From Cololabis saira (Eukaryota > Chordata > Actinopteri > Beloniformes > Belonidae), in assembly GCF_033807715.1 (NCBI RefSeq), contig NC_084600.1, positions 46,631,324 to 46,695,323 on the forward strand: DNA of 64,000 nt, given 5' to 3'. Below are positions 1 to 12,470 of this stretch, in pieces. The notes beneath the pieces are model-generated. The model was not told the DNA's origin and did not search any database. It saw only the letters and a list, made by a program, of their open reading frames with translations. A program made the translations under genes and the position numbers. Every line of letters begins with the position of its first letter. The first letter of the stretch is position 1.

Positions 1-740
1 ATATACACACTGACCACTAAGTGTCAGTGTTGATCCAGGTTTAACAACACAAGGTCACTTAAGTCCAGTAACATGTAACAAGGTCCTGGATGAGGACAGG
101 CTTTTATTTTGTAAACAGACGAGAACGTGTTATTCCTCCATTTCTGACATCTTTGGAAGACACTTCCAAAGATAAACCTACCCATGATGCACCAGGAGGT
201 CAGATAAACCTACCCATGATGCACCAGGAGGCGTCAGCTTAGCGTCGTTGGACTGATGGAAGAAACATTGATGAACAACAACCCAGAGTCATGTTAACGT
301 GAAGACAGTTGGGTATCTGACCCTTCCTGGCAGGGAACCGATCCCTCAGGGAACCGTCTCTCTGCAGGACGGTGTTGAGGTGAATCAGCTGTGGAACAGT
401 GTGAAACTCCCAGCATGCACGGCGTCTGGCCCGAGCTGCTGCAGCCCAGCAAAGTCTGACGTCTAATCTGCACTTATTTGATTTCCCTCCTGAAGTTTGG
501 GGATCTGCAGCTGGACTGGGGGGTTGGGGGTTCAACGCCAGAGGTTAGGAGGCCTAGCAGCAGCTGAGGTTTCTGGTTAGAGAGGGAGGTGTGGTTAGCG
601 CTGACGCTAGCTGCCGGGGGGGATTAAAGGGATGGAGGTCCCGGGTCTCCAGTTTCCAAACACAGCTGAGTCAGCAGAACAATCATCACCACATCACATG
701 ATGATTCCCCAACTGTGATGTGGATCCAGAGCTGAAAGCA
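1..740. other. low-copy sequence, no gene recognised
   Basis: Mixed-composition DNA with no convincing coding region. The only structure I see is a tandem duplication of about 32 bp at 170-231 (agataaacctacccatgatg...). A 98-codon open frame on the minus strand (239-535) has no recognisable domain and is treated as chance. Confidence 0.5.
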
Positions 741-835
741 GCTCTCTCTTCCTCTCTTTCTCTCTTCCTCTCCTCCTCCTCCTCCTCCTCCAGAGCATCC
801 CTCTCTTCCTCTCCTCCTCTCCTCCCATCCCTGCT
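741..835. repeat. CT-rich low-complexity tract
   Basis: Polypyrimidine stretch dominated by CTCTTC and (CTC)n, including an uninterrupted CTCCTCCTC run. A simple sequence; no coding meaning. Confidence 0.8.
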
Positions 836-1042
836 GGATACCAACACTTATCTGAGGGGGTTTATGTGACCGAGGTTCAGGAATAAAGACCTTTGGAGAT
901 TCTGGAGAGTCTGCAGGACCCGCGCCATTGTGTCTGTGTCTTTCCTTTCTCTGTTTTTCATTCTCTCTGTCTTTTCCTGCTCTGCCCAGCTGGCCCCCTT
1001 ATGGTCCAAGTCCTGGTCCTGGTCCTGGTCCAGGTCCCCCCC
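836..1042. other. transition into the minisatellite
   Basis: Low-copy sequence leading to a short run of the hexamer GGTCCT at about 1010-1034 (tcctggtcctggtcctggtc). The hexamer resembles the GGTCTT module of the following array, so it may be the array's founding sequence (inference). It also matches the (GGACCA)n tract near 36.1 kb read on the other strand. Confidence 0.45.
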
Positions 1043-4000
1043 GATACTCTCTAGTCTTGGTCTTGATTCTCTCTGGTCTTGGTCTTGTTTTGGTCTTGAT
1101 ACTCTCTGATCTTGGTCTTGATACTCTCTGATCTTGGTCTTGATTCTCTCTGATCTTGGTCTTGATTCTCTCTGATCTTGGTCTTGATACTCTCTAGTCT
1201 TGGTCTTGATACTCTCTGATCTTGGTCTTGATACTCTCTAGTCTTGGTCTTGATACTCTCTGATCTTGGTCTTGATACTCTCTGGTCTTGGTCTTGATAC
1301 TCTCTGGTCTTGGTCTTGATACTCTCTGGTCTTGGTCTTGATACTCTCTGGTCTTGGTCTTGATAATCTCTGGTCTTGGTCTTGATAATCTCTGGTCTTG
1401 GTCTTGATACTCTCTGGTCTTGGTCTTGGTCTTGATACTCTCTGGTCTTGGTCTTGGTCTTGATACTCTCTGGTCTTGGTCTTGGTACTCTCTAGTCTTG
1501 TTTTGGTCTTGATACTCTCTAGTCTTGGTCTTGATACTCTCTGGTCTTGGTTTTGGTCTTGATACTCTCTAGTCTTGGTCTTGATACTCTCTGGTCTTGG
1601 TCTTGGTACTCTCTAGTCTTGGTCTTGATACTCTCTGGTCTTGGTCTTGGTCTTGATACTCTCTAGTCTTGGTCTTGATACTCTCTGGTCTTGGTCTTGA
1701 TACTCTCTGGTCTTGGTCTTGATACTCTCTGGTCTTGGTCTTGATACTCTCTGGTCTTGGTCTTGATACTCTCTAGTCTTGGTCTTGATACTCTCTAGTC
1801 TTGGTCTTGGTACTCTCTGGTCTTGTTTTGGTCTTGATACTCTCTAGTCTTGGTCTTGATACTCTCTGGTCTTGGTCTTGGTACTCTCTGGTCTTGGTCT
1901 TGATACTCTCTGGTCTTGTTTTGGTCTTGATACTCTCTAGTCTTGTTTTGGTCTTGATACTCTCTAGTCTTGGTCTTGATACTCTCTAGTCTTGGTCTTG
2001 ATACTCTCTAGTCTTGGTCTTGGTCTTGATACTCTCTAGTCTTGTTTTGGTCTTGATACTCTCTAGTCTTGTTTTGGTCTTGATACTCTCTAGTCTTGGT
2101 CTTGATACTCTCTAGTCTTGGTCTTGATACTCTCTAGTCTTGGTCTTGATACTCTCTAGTCTTGGTCTTGATACTCTCTGGTCTTGGTCTTGATACTCTC
2201 TGGTCTTGGTCTTGATACTCTCTGGTCTTGGTCTTGATACTCTCTGGTCTTGGTCTTGATACTCTCTGGTCTTGGTCTTGATACTCTCTGGTCTTGGTCT
2301 TGATACTCTCTGGTCTTGGTCTTGGTCTTGATACTCTCTGGTCTTGGTTTTGGTACTCTCTAGTCTTGGTCTTGATACTCTCTGGTCTTGGTCTTGATAC
2401 TCTCTGGTCTTGGTCTTGATAATCTCTGGTCTTGGTCTTGATAATCTCTGGTCTTGGTCTTGATACTCTCTGGTCTTGGTCTTGGTCTTGATACTCTCTG
2501 GTCTTGGTCTTGGTCTTGATACTCTCTGGTCTTGGTCTTGGTACTCTCTAGTCTTGTTTTGGTCTTGATACTCTCTAGTCTTGGTCTTGATACTCTCTGG
2601 TCTTGGTTTTGGTCTTGATACTCTCTAGTCTTGGTCTTGATACTCTCTGGTCTTGGTCTTGGTACTCTCTAGTCTTGGTCTTGATACTCTCTGGTCTTGG
2701 TCTTGGTCTTGATACTCTCTAGTCTTGGTCTTGATACTCTCTGGTCTTGGTCTTGATACTCTCTGGTCTTGGTCTTGATACTCTCTGGTCTTGGTCTTGA
2801 TACTCTCTGGTCTTGGTCTTGATACTCTCTAGTCTTGGTCTTGATACTCTCTAGTCTTGGTCTTGGTACTCTCTAGTCTTGGTCTTGATACTCTCTGGTC
2901 TTGGTCTTGGTACTCTCTAGTCTTGGTCTTGGTCTTGATACTCTCTAGTCTTGTTTTGGTCTTGATACTCTCTAGTCTTGTTTTGGTCTTGATACTCTCT
3001 AGTCTTGGTCTTGATACTCTCTAGTCTTGGTCTTGATACTCTCTAGTCTTGGTCTTGATACTCTCTAGTCTTGGTCTTGATACTCTCTGGTCTTGGTCTT
3101 GATACTCTCTGGTCTTGGTCTTGATACTCTCTAGTCTTGGTCTTGATACTCTCTGGTCTTGGTCTTGGTCTTGATACTCTCTGGTCTTGGTTTTGGTACT
3201 CTCTAGTCTTGGTCTTGATACTCTCTGGTCTTGGTCTTGGTACTCTCTAGTCTTGGTCTTGATACTCTCTGGTCTTGGTTTTGGTACTCTCTAGTCTTGG
3301 TCTTGATACTCTCTGGTCTTGGTCTTGGTACTCTCTAGTCTTGGTCTTGATACTCTCTAGTCTTGTTTTGGTCTTGATACTCTCTAGTCTTGGTCTTGAT
3401 ACTCTCTAGTCTTGGTCTTGATACTCTCTGGTCTTGGTTTTGATACTCTCTAGTCTTGGTCTTGATACTCTCTAGTCTTGGTCTTGATACTCTCTAGTCT
3501 TGGTCTTGATACTCTCTGGTCTTGGTTTTGATACTCTCTAGTCTTGGTCTTGATACTCTCTGGTCTTGGTCTTGATACTCTCTGGTCTTGGTTTTAATAC
3601 TCTCTAGTCTTGGTCTTGATACTCTCTAGTCTTGGTCTTGATACTCTCTGGTCTTGGTCTTGGTCTTGATACTCTCTGGTCTTGGTCTTGATACTCTCTA
3701 GTCTTGGTCTTGATACTCTCTAGTCTTGGTTTTGATACTCTCTGGTCTTGGTCTTGATACTCTCTGGTCTTGGTCTTGGTCTTGATACTCTCTGGTCTTG
3801 GTCTTGATACTCTCTAGTTTTGGTCTTGATACTCTCTGGTCTTGGTCTTGGTCTTGATACTCTCTGGTCTTGGTTTTGGTACTCTCTAGTCTTGGTCTTG
3901 ATACTCTCTGGTCTTGGTCTTGGTACTCTCTAGTCTTGGTCTTGATACTCTCTGGTCTTGGTCTTGGTCTTGATACTCTCTAGTCTTGGTCTTGATACTC

Positions 4001-4500
4001 TCTGGTCTTGGTCTTGATACTCTCTGGTCTTGGTCTTGGTCTTGATACTCTCTAGTCTTGGTCTTGATACTCTCTGGTCTTGGTCTTGATACTCTCTAGT
4101 CTTGGTCTTGATACTCTCTAGTCTTGGTCTTGATACTCTCTAGTCTTGGTCTTGATACTCTCTGGTCTTGGTCTTGGTCTTGATACTCTCTGGTCTTGGT
4201 CTTGATACTCTCTGGTCTTGGTCTTGATACTCTCTGGTCTTGGTCTTGATACTCTCTAGTCTTGGTCTTGATACTCTCTGGTCTTGGTCTTGATACTCTC
4301 TAGTCTTGGTCTTGATACTCTCTAGTCTTGGTCTTGATACTCTCTGGTCTTGGTCTTGGTCTTGATACTCTCTAGTCTTGGTCTTGATACTCTCTAGTCT
4401 TGGTCTTGATACTCTCTAGTCTTGTTTTGGTCTTGATAATCTCTGGTCTTGTTTTGGTCTTGATACTCTCTAGTCTTAGTCTTGGTCTTGTCCTGGTCTT
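1043..4500. repeat. 22-bp minisatellite, block A (about 3.5 kb)
   Basis: Tandem array of the 22-mer agtcttggtcttgatactct (plus ct). Common variants: G or A at the first base (ggtctt/agtctt), 28-bp units with one extra GGTCTT hexamer, 27-bp units with a GTTTTG module, and units with gataatctct. There is higher-order structure: a run beginning with two gataatctct units at 1362 recurs at 2418, an offset of 1,056 bp (48 x 22), with at least 250 bp of following unit order identical. Short open frames inside are products of the repeat and are not genes. Confidence 0.95.
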
Positions 4501-4699
4501 GGTTTAGGCGGTCTTGACTACAAGTCTAGGTGGAGACGGGTACAGACCTATGAAACATGGTCCTTTAAGTGTCTACGTGTCCTTAACAAGCTCTAATTTA
4601 CTAAACTGGTGTTTCCACAAGTCTTTCTTCTCGTCTGTCCATCCGTCTGATCCGGGTTGGAAGTCGTCCATGTTGTCGTCAGGTGAGAGGTGGAGAGAT
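4501..4699. repeat. array-flank segment, copy 1
   Basis: 199 bp of non-repeat sequence interrupting the 22-bp array. By eye it is identical to 9282-9480, an offset of 4,781 bp. The preceding roughly 100 bp of array also match. Copy 1 returns directly to array at 4700; copy 2 runs into unique AT-rich DNA. This means that an array-plus-flank block was duplicated. An open frame across it (4514-4708) is of unknown meaning. Confidence 0.93.
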
Positions 4700-7600
4700 T
4701 GGTCTTGATACTCTCTAGTCTTGGTCTTGATACTCTCTGGTCTTGGTCTTGATACTCTCTGGTCTTGGTCTTGATACTCTCTGGTCTTGGTCTTGATACT
4801 CTCTGGTCTTGGTCTTGATACTCTCTAGTCTTGGTCTTGATACTCTCTGGTCTTGGTCTTGATACTCTCTGGTCTTGGTCTTGATAATCTCTGGTCTTGG
4901 TCTTGATACTCTCTGGTCTTGGTCTTGGTCTTGATACTCTCTGGTCTTGGTTTTGGTACTCTCTAGTCTTGGTCTTGATACTCTCTAGTCTTGGTCTTGG
5001 TCTTGATACTCTCTAGTCTTGTTTTGGTCTTGATACTCTCTAGTCTTGTTTTGGTCTTGATACTCTCTAGTCTTGGTCTTGATACTCTCTAGTCTTGGTC
5101 TTGATACTCTCTAGTCTTAGTCTTGATACTCTCTGGTCTTGGTCTTGGTACTCTCTAGTCTTGGTCTTGATACTCTCTAGTCTTGGTCTTGATACTCTCT
5201 AGTCTTGGTCTTGATACTCTCTGGTCTTGGTCTTGATACTCTCTGGTCTTGGTCTTGATACTCTCTGGTCTTGGTCTTGATACTCTCTAGTCTTGGTCTT
5301 GATACTCTCTAGTCTTGGTCTTGATACTCTCTGGTCTTGGTCTTGGTCTTGATACTCTCTGGTCTTGGTTTTGGTCTTGATACTCTCTAGTCTTGGTCTT
5401 GATACTCTCTGGTCTTGGTCTTGGTACTCTCTAGTCTTGGTCTTGATACTCTCTGGTCTTGGTCTTGGTCTTGATACTCTCTAGGCTTGGTCTTGATACT
5501 CTCTGGTCTTGGTTTTGATACTCTCTAGTCTTGGTCTTGATACTCTCTAGTCTTGGTCTTGATACTCTCTAGTCTTGGTCTTGATACTCTCTGGTCTTGG
5601 TTTTGATACTCTCTAGTCTTGGTCTTGATACTCTCTGGTCTTGGTCTTGATACTCTCTGGTCTTGGTTTTGATACTCTCTAGTCTTGGTCTTGATACTCT
5701 CTAGTCTTGGTCTTGATACTCTCTGGTCTTGGTCTTGGTCTTGATACTCTCTGGTCTTGGTCTTGATACTCTCTAGTCTTGGTCTTGATACTCTCTAGTC
5801 TTGGTTTTGATACTCTCTGGTCTTGGTCTTGGTCTTGATACTCTCTGGTCTTGGTCTTGGTCTTGATACTCTCTGGTCTTGGTCTTGATACTCTCTAGTT
5901 TTGGTCTTGATACTCTCTGGTCTTGGTCTTGGTCTTGATACTCTCTAGTCTTGGTCTTGATACTCTCTGGTCTTGGTCTTGGTCTTGATACTCTCTGGTC
6001 TTGGTTTTGGTACTCTCTAGTCTTGGTCTTGATACTCTCTGGTCTTGGTCTTGATACTCTCTGGTCTTGGTCTTGGTCTTGATACTCTCTAGTCTTGGTC
6101 TTGATACTCTCTAGTCTTGGTCTTGATACTCTCTGGTCTTGGTCTTGGTCTTGATACTCTCTGGTCTTGGTCTTGATACTCTCTAGTCTTGGTCTTGATA
6201 CTCTCTAGTCTTGGTTTTGATACTCTCTGGTCTTGGTCTTGGTCTTGATACTCTCTGGTCTTGGTCTTGGTCTTGATACTCTCTGGTCTTGGTCTTGATA
6301 CTCTCTAGTTTTGGTCTTGATACTCTCTGGTCTTGGTCTTGGTCTTGATACTCTCTAGTCTTGGTCTTGATACTCTCTGGTCTTGGTATTGGTCTTGATA
6401 CTCTCTGGTCTTGGTTTTGGTACTCTCTAGTCTTGGTCTTGATACTCTCTGGTCTTGGTCTTGATACTCTCTGGTCTTGGTCTTGGTCTTGATACTCTCT
6501 AGTCTTGGTCTTGATACTCTCTGGTCTTGGTCTTGATACTCTCTAGTCTTGGTCTTGATACTCTCTGGTCTTGGTCTTGATACTCTCTAGTCTTGGTCTT
6601 GATACTCTCTAGTCTTGGTCTTGATACTCTCTGGTCTTGGTCTTGGTCTTGATACTCTCTAGTCTTGGTCTTGATACTCTCTAGTCTTGGTCTTGATACT
6701 CTCTGGTCTTGGTCTTGATACTCTCTAGTCTTGGTCTTGATACTCTCTGGTCTTGGTCTTGATACTCTCTAGTCTTGGTCTTGATACTCTCTGGTCTTGG
6801 TCTTGATACTCTCTGGTCTTGGTCTTGATACTCTCTAGTCTTGGTCTTGATACTCTCTGGTCTTGGTCTTGATACTCTCTAGTCTTGGTCTTGATACTCT
6901 CTAGTCTTGGTCTTGATACTCTCTAGTCTTGGTCTTGATACTCTCTAGTCTTGGTCTTGATACTCTCTGGTCTTGGTCTTGGTCTTGATACTCTCTGGTC
7001 TTGGTCTTGATACTCTCTGGTCTTGGTCTTGATACTCTCTGGTCTTGGTCTTGATACTCTCTAGTCTTGGTCTTGATACTCTCTGGTCTTGGTCTTGATA
7101 CTCTCTAGTCTTGGTCTTGATACTCTCTAGTCTTGGTCTTGATACTCTCTGGTCTTGGTCTTGGTCTTGATACTCTCTAGTCTTGGTCTTGATACTCTCT
7201 AGTCTTGGTCTTGATACTCTCTAGTCTTGGTCTTGATACTCTCTAGTCTTGGTCTTGATACTCTCTGGTCTTGGTCTTGATACTCTCTGGTCTTGGTCTT
7301 GATACTCTCTGGTCTTGGTCTTGATACTCTCTGGTCTTGGTCTCGATACTCTCTGGTCTTGGTCTTGATACTCTCTGGTCTTGGTCTTGATAATCTCTGG
7401 TCTTGGTCTTGATACTCTCTGGTCTTGGTCTTGGTCTTGATACTCTCTGGTCTTGGTTTTGGTACTCTCTAGTCTTGGTCTTGATACTCTCTAGTCTTGG
7501 TCTTGATACTCTCTAGTCTTGGTCTTGATACTCTCTGGTCTTGGTCTTGATACTCTCTAGTCTTGGTCTTGATACTCTCTAGTCTTGGTCTTGATACTCT

Positions 7601-9281
7601 CTAGTCTTGGTCTTGATACTCTCTAGTCTTAGTCTTGATACTCTCTGGTCTTGGTCTTGGTACTCTCTAGTCTTGGTCTTGATACTCTCTAGTCTTGGTC
7701 TTGATACTCTCTAGTCTTGGTCTTGATACTCTCTGGTCTTGGTCTTGATACTCTCTAGTCTTGGTCTTGATACTCTCTAGTCTTGGTCTTGATACTCTCT
7801 GGTCTTGGTCTTGATACTCTCTGGTCTTGGTCTTGATACTCTCTAGTCTTGGTCTTGATACTCTCTAGTCTTGGTCTTGATACTCTCTGGTCTTGGTCTT
7901 GATACTCTCTGGTCTTGGTTTTGGTACTCTCTAGTCTTGGTCTTGATACTCTCTGGTCTTGGTCTTGGTACTCTCTAGTCTTGGTCTTGATACTCTCTGG
8001 TCTTGGTCTTGGTCTTGATACTCTCTGGTCTTGGTCTTGGTCTTGATACTCTCTGGTCTTGGTCTTGATACTCTCTAGTTTTGGTCTTGATACTCTCTGG
8101 TCTTGGTCTTGATACTCTCTAGTCTTGGTCTTGATACTCTCTAGTCTTGGTCTTGATACTCTCTGGTCTTGGTCTTGGTCTTGATACTCTCTGGTCTTGG
8201 TCTTGATACTCTCTAGTCTTGGTCTTGATACTCTCTAGTCTTGGTTTTGATACTCTCTGGTCTTGGTCTTGGTCTTGATACTCTCTGGTCTTGGTCTTGG
8301 TCTTGATACTCTCTGGTCTTGGTCTTGATACTCTCTAGTTTTGGTCTTGATACTCTCTGGTCTTGGTCTTGGTCTTGATACTCTCTAGTCTTGGTCTTGA
8401 TACTCTCTGGTCCTGGTCTTGGTCTTGATACTCTCTGGTCTTGGTTTTGGTACTCTCTAGTCTTGGTCTTGATACTCTCTGGTCTTGGTCTTGGTACTCT
8501 CTAGTCTTGGTCTTGATACTCTCTGGTCTTGGTCTTGGTCTTGATACTCTCTAGTCTTGGTCTTGATACTCTCTGGTCTTGGTCTTGATACTCTCTGGTC
8601 TTGGTCTTGGTCTTGATACTCTCTAGTCTTGGTCTTGATACTCTCTGGTCTTGGTCTTGATACTCTCTAGTCGTGGTCTTGATACTCTCTAGTCTTGGTC
8701 TTGATACTCTCTAGTCTTGGTCTTGATACTCTCTGGTCTTGGTCTTGGTCTTGATACTCTCTAGTCTTGGTCTTGATACTCTCTGGTCTTGGTCTTGATA
8801 CTCTCTGGTCTTGGTCTTGATACTCTCTAGTCTTGGTCTTGATACTCTCTAGTCTTGGTCTTGATACTCTCTGGTCTTGGTCTTGGTCTTGATACTCTCT
8901 AGTCTTGGTCTTGATACTCTCTAGTCTTGGTCTTGATACTCTCTAGTCTTGGTCTTGATACTCTCTAGTCTTGGTCTTGATACTCTCTAGTCTTGGTCTT
9001 GATACTCTCTGGTCTTGGTCTTGGTCTTGATACTCTCTAGTCTTGGTCTTGATACTCTCTAGTCTTGGTCTTGATACTCTCTAGTCTTGGTCTTGATACT
9101 CTCTAGTCTTGGTCTTGATACTCTCTGGTCTTGGTCTTGGTCTTGATACTCTCTAGTCTTGGTCTTGATACTCTCTGGTCTTGGTCTTGATACTCTCTAG
9201 TCTTGTTTTGGTCTTGATAATCTCTGGTCTTGTTTTGGTCTTGATACTCTCTAGTCTTAGTCTTGGTCTTGTCCTGGTCTT
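4700..9281. repeat. 22-bp minisatellite, block B (about 4.6 kb)
   Basis: Continuation of the same 22/27/28-bp repeat. Rare marker variants reveal duplicated sub-blocks: agttttggtc occurs at 3816, 5897, 6307, 8077 and 8337, and the unit order around 5897, 6307 and 8337 is nearly the same. Single-occurrence variants (tctcgatact at about 7342, agtcgtggtc at about 8670, taggcttgg at about 5482) show independent point mutation. Confidence 0.95.
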
Positions 9282-9480
9282 GGTTTAGGCGGTCTTGACT
9301 ACAAGTCTAGGTGGAGACGGGTACAGACCTATGAAACATGGTCCTTTAAGTGTCTACGTGTCCTTAACAAGCTCTAATTTACTAAACTGGTGTTTCCACA
9401 AGTCTTTCTTCTCGTCTGTCCATCCGTCTGATCCGGGTTGGAAGTCGTCCATGTTGTCGTCAGGTGAGAGGTGGAGAGAT
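9282..9480. repeat. array-flank segment, copy 2
   Basis: Second, apparently identical copy of the 199-bp segment at 4501-4699. It ends at gtggagagat, after which the two copies diverge (array after copy 1; aacggattaatc after copy 2). It marks the probable original right edge of the array. Confidence 0.93.
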
Positions 9481-9848
9481 AACGGATTAATCATATTCAT
9501 TCCTAAAAATCGATTTGTATGTCTAAAGATCGATTTTCTTTTCATCATTACAACTTTTGGTATTTTTTTTTGTTTATGCCCAAAAAAGGAATGTTTTATT
9601 GGACATGAGAATAACTGGTGCCATGTGTTTGCCTTTAAATATGTTTAAAAGATATGAAAACATTAAACTTTTCAGGTATAATTGCATACATTTTCTATAT
9701 TTCATGACTTTATCTACTGTCTTATATACTATATATACTGTCATATAATTCATGCAACAGCTCAAAAAATAGTTTTAATAACACGAACCCAAATCAATAT
9801 CAGAATCGAATCATTTCTTTACATTTGAATCATTTGAGTCGATCCCCA
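9481..9848. other. AT-rich sequence, nothing recognised
   Basis: AT-rich DNA. Short open frames on both strands (60-117 codons) lack any recognisable domain. No repeat unit seen. Confidence 0.5.
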
Positions 9849-10258
9849 CACTGCAAAAACTCAAAATCTTAACAAGAATATTTGTCTTATTTCTAGTTAA
9901 AATGTCTCATTTTTAGTAAAGAAAATCTCATTCCACTTAAAACAAGAGTCATTACTGGAAAAAACAACAATTTTCACCTGTTTCAAGTAGATTTTAATTT
10001 AAAATAAGTAGAAAAATCTGCCAGTGGAACAAGATTTATCTTCTCATTACAAGCAAAAAAAATCTTGTTCCACTGGCAGATTTTTCTACTTATTTCAAGT
10101 GAAAATTTACTTGAAACAGGTGAAAATTGTCAAATAACAAGTAATTTTTCTGGTAATGACTCTTGTTTTAAGTTTAATGAGATTTTTTGACTAAAAATGA
10201 GACATTTTAACTAGAAATAAGACAAATATTCCTGGTAAGATTTAGAGTTTTTGCAGTG
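9849..10258. mobile_element. fold-back MITE (CACTGCAAAAACTC family), copy 1
   Basis: Starts cactgcaaaaactcaaaatc and ends gagtttttgcagtg. The two halves are long inverted repeats: the left arm contains ttcacctgtttcaagtagat and ctgccagtggaacaag, and the right arm carries their reverse complements around a short centre. No coding capacity, so it is a non-autonomous element. Five further copies or fragments lie in the window. I see no clear target duplication here. Confidence 0.88.
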
Positions 10259-11784
10259 CAGGCCTGGTTTGGAGGTGAATGTTCCAGCTCAGAGTTCCTG
10301 CTCTGTCCCGTCTCTCCATGTTTATAATCCCCGTTCTCTCCAGGTTTATAATCCCCGTTCTCTCCAGGTTTATAAAGTTCAGGGTTGAACGTTCTCCACA
10401 CACTTTCTTTCTCCTCCGTCCTGTTTCTTCCTGATTTATCTCTCCGTATCTGCGGTGATCTCGTTCTCTCCGTCACATCTGGATCCTGGTTTCCTGCGGT
10501 CGCCACTCCTTCCCCAGATAACTGCCAATAATGTGAGGCTCCTTTATCCTCCTTTATTCTCCTTCATTCTCCTCCACCTCCCTATTTTCTACTTGAGAGG
10601 ATCGACTGAACATTTTAAATATAGACTTCAGCGGCAGCAGCAGCTGGATCAAACCCAGAACCACAAAACCACAAAACCACAAACTCTGGTGTGTCAGACT
10701 GCAGAGTTTCAGTTTAGACCAGGGGTGTCAAATGTGCGGCCCGTGAGAAGTTTCCAAGCAAGAAAACGAAATGTTAATTTACTAAAAAGGAAGGCATAAA
10801 TAATTGCCATGAATCTCAGCATATCCGATAATATATTTCTTCTACAAATCCATCGTTATTCCACAAAGAGCAGTTTAACATTTGTTTAGTTTTCTAGAAT
10901 GCATTTGCCGATTTTATTTCTTTGTAGACGGTCGTTTATTTTTATTAACTGACTACTATTATATATTTTCTCAGGAAAAATATCACTGCTAAAAAAGATG
11001 ATAGAAGATATTTTTATTCAGAGAATTTCAGTTTTGAATACGAGGATAGTGACAAAGTAAAACAGTTAAAAGAAGTGCTGACTTTTTCTGCACACTGGCG
11101 TAAATATCCGCGCCAATTTTTAAAAATAAATACACTTAATTGTACTGGAAACATCTCTAAATCACAAAGAAACACTCTCGGATGTAATAAGAAAGATTTA
11201 GCTTTTAATTACATTTCCTATAAAAAAGCGAAATATAAAAAAACATACTTGTTTCTGTTTATCTTTGTAAAATGATATTAAAAGTATCTTAAAAAATTTG
11301 AAAACAAAAATGAGAAATTTCAAGAAAAGATCCTGAAGAAATATATTTTACATAATTAGAGTGTAAACAAAGTGCATATTTCCTTTAAAATTAACTAAAC
11401 TGATATTGGATTAGATAACAATAGTGAAAAAAAATGAATTAGAAAAAAAAGATTTCGCACCGTTTTTGTTATTTTGAGCGTGCGGCCGCGAGAAAAAAGT
11501 TCAGGTTGGATCAGTCATTTATATTCAACATATCCGATTGATTATGGAAAGATTCCATCCATCCATCTGGATGGACCTGGATTTGTTCAGATCTTCAGTT
11601 TGATGATACTTAACCGTTGATCCGACCTTTTAACATGAGATCTACACACAATGATGAACAAATATGTTTCTATATAAACCAGATGTCACGGTTTGGTCAG
11701 TTCCTGTTTTATTTTGAAAAACCATGTCTTTGTGTTTCAGTTTTGTCTTGACTTCCTTGTTTCCATCTGCCCTGATTGTAGTCA
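10259..11784. other. low-copy region with a short tandem repeat
   Basis: Contains two exact tandem copies of a 24-mer (tttataatccccgttctctc plus cagg) at 10321-10368, and an (accacaaa)n stretch near 10660-10685. From about 10720 (aggggtgtcaaatgtgcggc) to about 11500 (gtgcggccgcgagaa) the DNA is AT-rich and may be a decayed transposon, but no ends could be proven. Open frames of 60-114 codons are unassigned. Confidence 0.4.
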
Positions 11785-12153
11785 CACTGCAAAAACTCAA
11801 AATCTTAACAAGAATATTTGTCTTATTTCTAGTTAAAATGTCTCATTTTAGTAAAAAAATCTCATTCCACTTAAAACAAGACTCATCACTGGAAAAAACA
11901 ACAATTTTCACCTGTTTCAAGTAGATTTTCACTTGAAATAAGTAGAAAAATCTGCAAGTGGAACAAGATACTTTTGCTTGTAATGAGAAGATAAATCTTG
12001 TTCCACTGGCAGATTTTTCTACTTATTTCAAGTGAAAATGTACTTGAAACAGGTGAAAATTGTCAAATAACAAGTTATTTTTCTGGTAATGACTCTTGTT
12101 TTAAGTGTAATGAGATTTTTTGACTAAAAAAGAGACATTTTAACTAGAAATAA
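11785..12153. mobile_element. fold-back MITE, copy 2 (right end truncated)
   Basis: Same family as 9849-10258. The left end cactgcaaaaactc is intact. The right arm stops at ttttaactagaaataa, losing the terminal module that ends in gcagtg, and runs into (taa)n. The first about 95 bp (11690-11784) before it resemble the end of the dispersed element at 62440-62510 (tccatctgccctgattgt). Confidence 0.85.
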
Positions 12154-12434
12154 TAATAATAACCCACTAAGGAGGCGTCTACTGATGATCGTCCCAGCAG
12201 AAAGAGGAACGTGGATTCAGAGAGCCATGAATGTCATTAGAGCGGCGTTGTCAGCTACTGGTGATTCCACGTCTCCAGGAGAATCAACCCCCACCACGTC
12301 TGTGGAAGTGAAGTGAGAGAAAGGTCACGGATCAATATCCGGGCTGGTCGGATTAATCAACCCCCCCCTGATGTCAGGGCTGATAACCCGGAGAGGAGGA
12401 AACACCGAGCTCTGATACCCGGAATCATCCAGCC

Positions 12435-12470
12435 ATGGTTGCCGTGGTAACCATCCTCCCCATCCTCACG
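12435..12470 (+). other. candidate first coding micro-exon (speculative)
   Basis: ATG in a strong Kozak context (agccATGG) opens 12 codons reading MVAVVTILPILT, a hydrophobic stretch that could begin a signal peptide. It is followed immediately by a good splice-donor sequence (ACG|gtgagc). This is only a pattern match: no partner exon was found, and the ATG overlaps an X-box-like palindrome that could explain the sequence by itself. Confidence 0.12.
12438..12451. promoter_or_regulatory. RFX X-box-like palindrome
   Basis: gttgccgtggtaac matches the RFX consensus GTHNYYATRRNAAC except for GT in place of the central AT. A similar site lies at 12735-12748 (gttgtcacggcaac, central AC). Function is inferred from motif only; such motifs also occur by chance. 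Confidence 0.2.

Noticed and set aside
1043..9281. Telomeric or centromeric satellite
   Set aside because: The 22-bp unit does not match the vertebrate TTAGGG telomere and the array is only about 8 kb; nothing shows a centromeric role.
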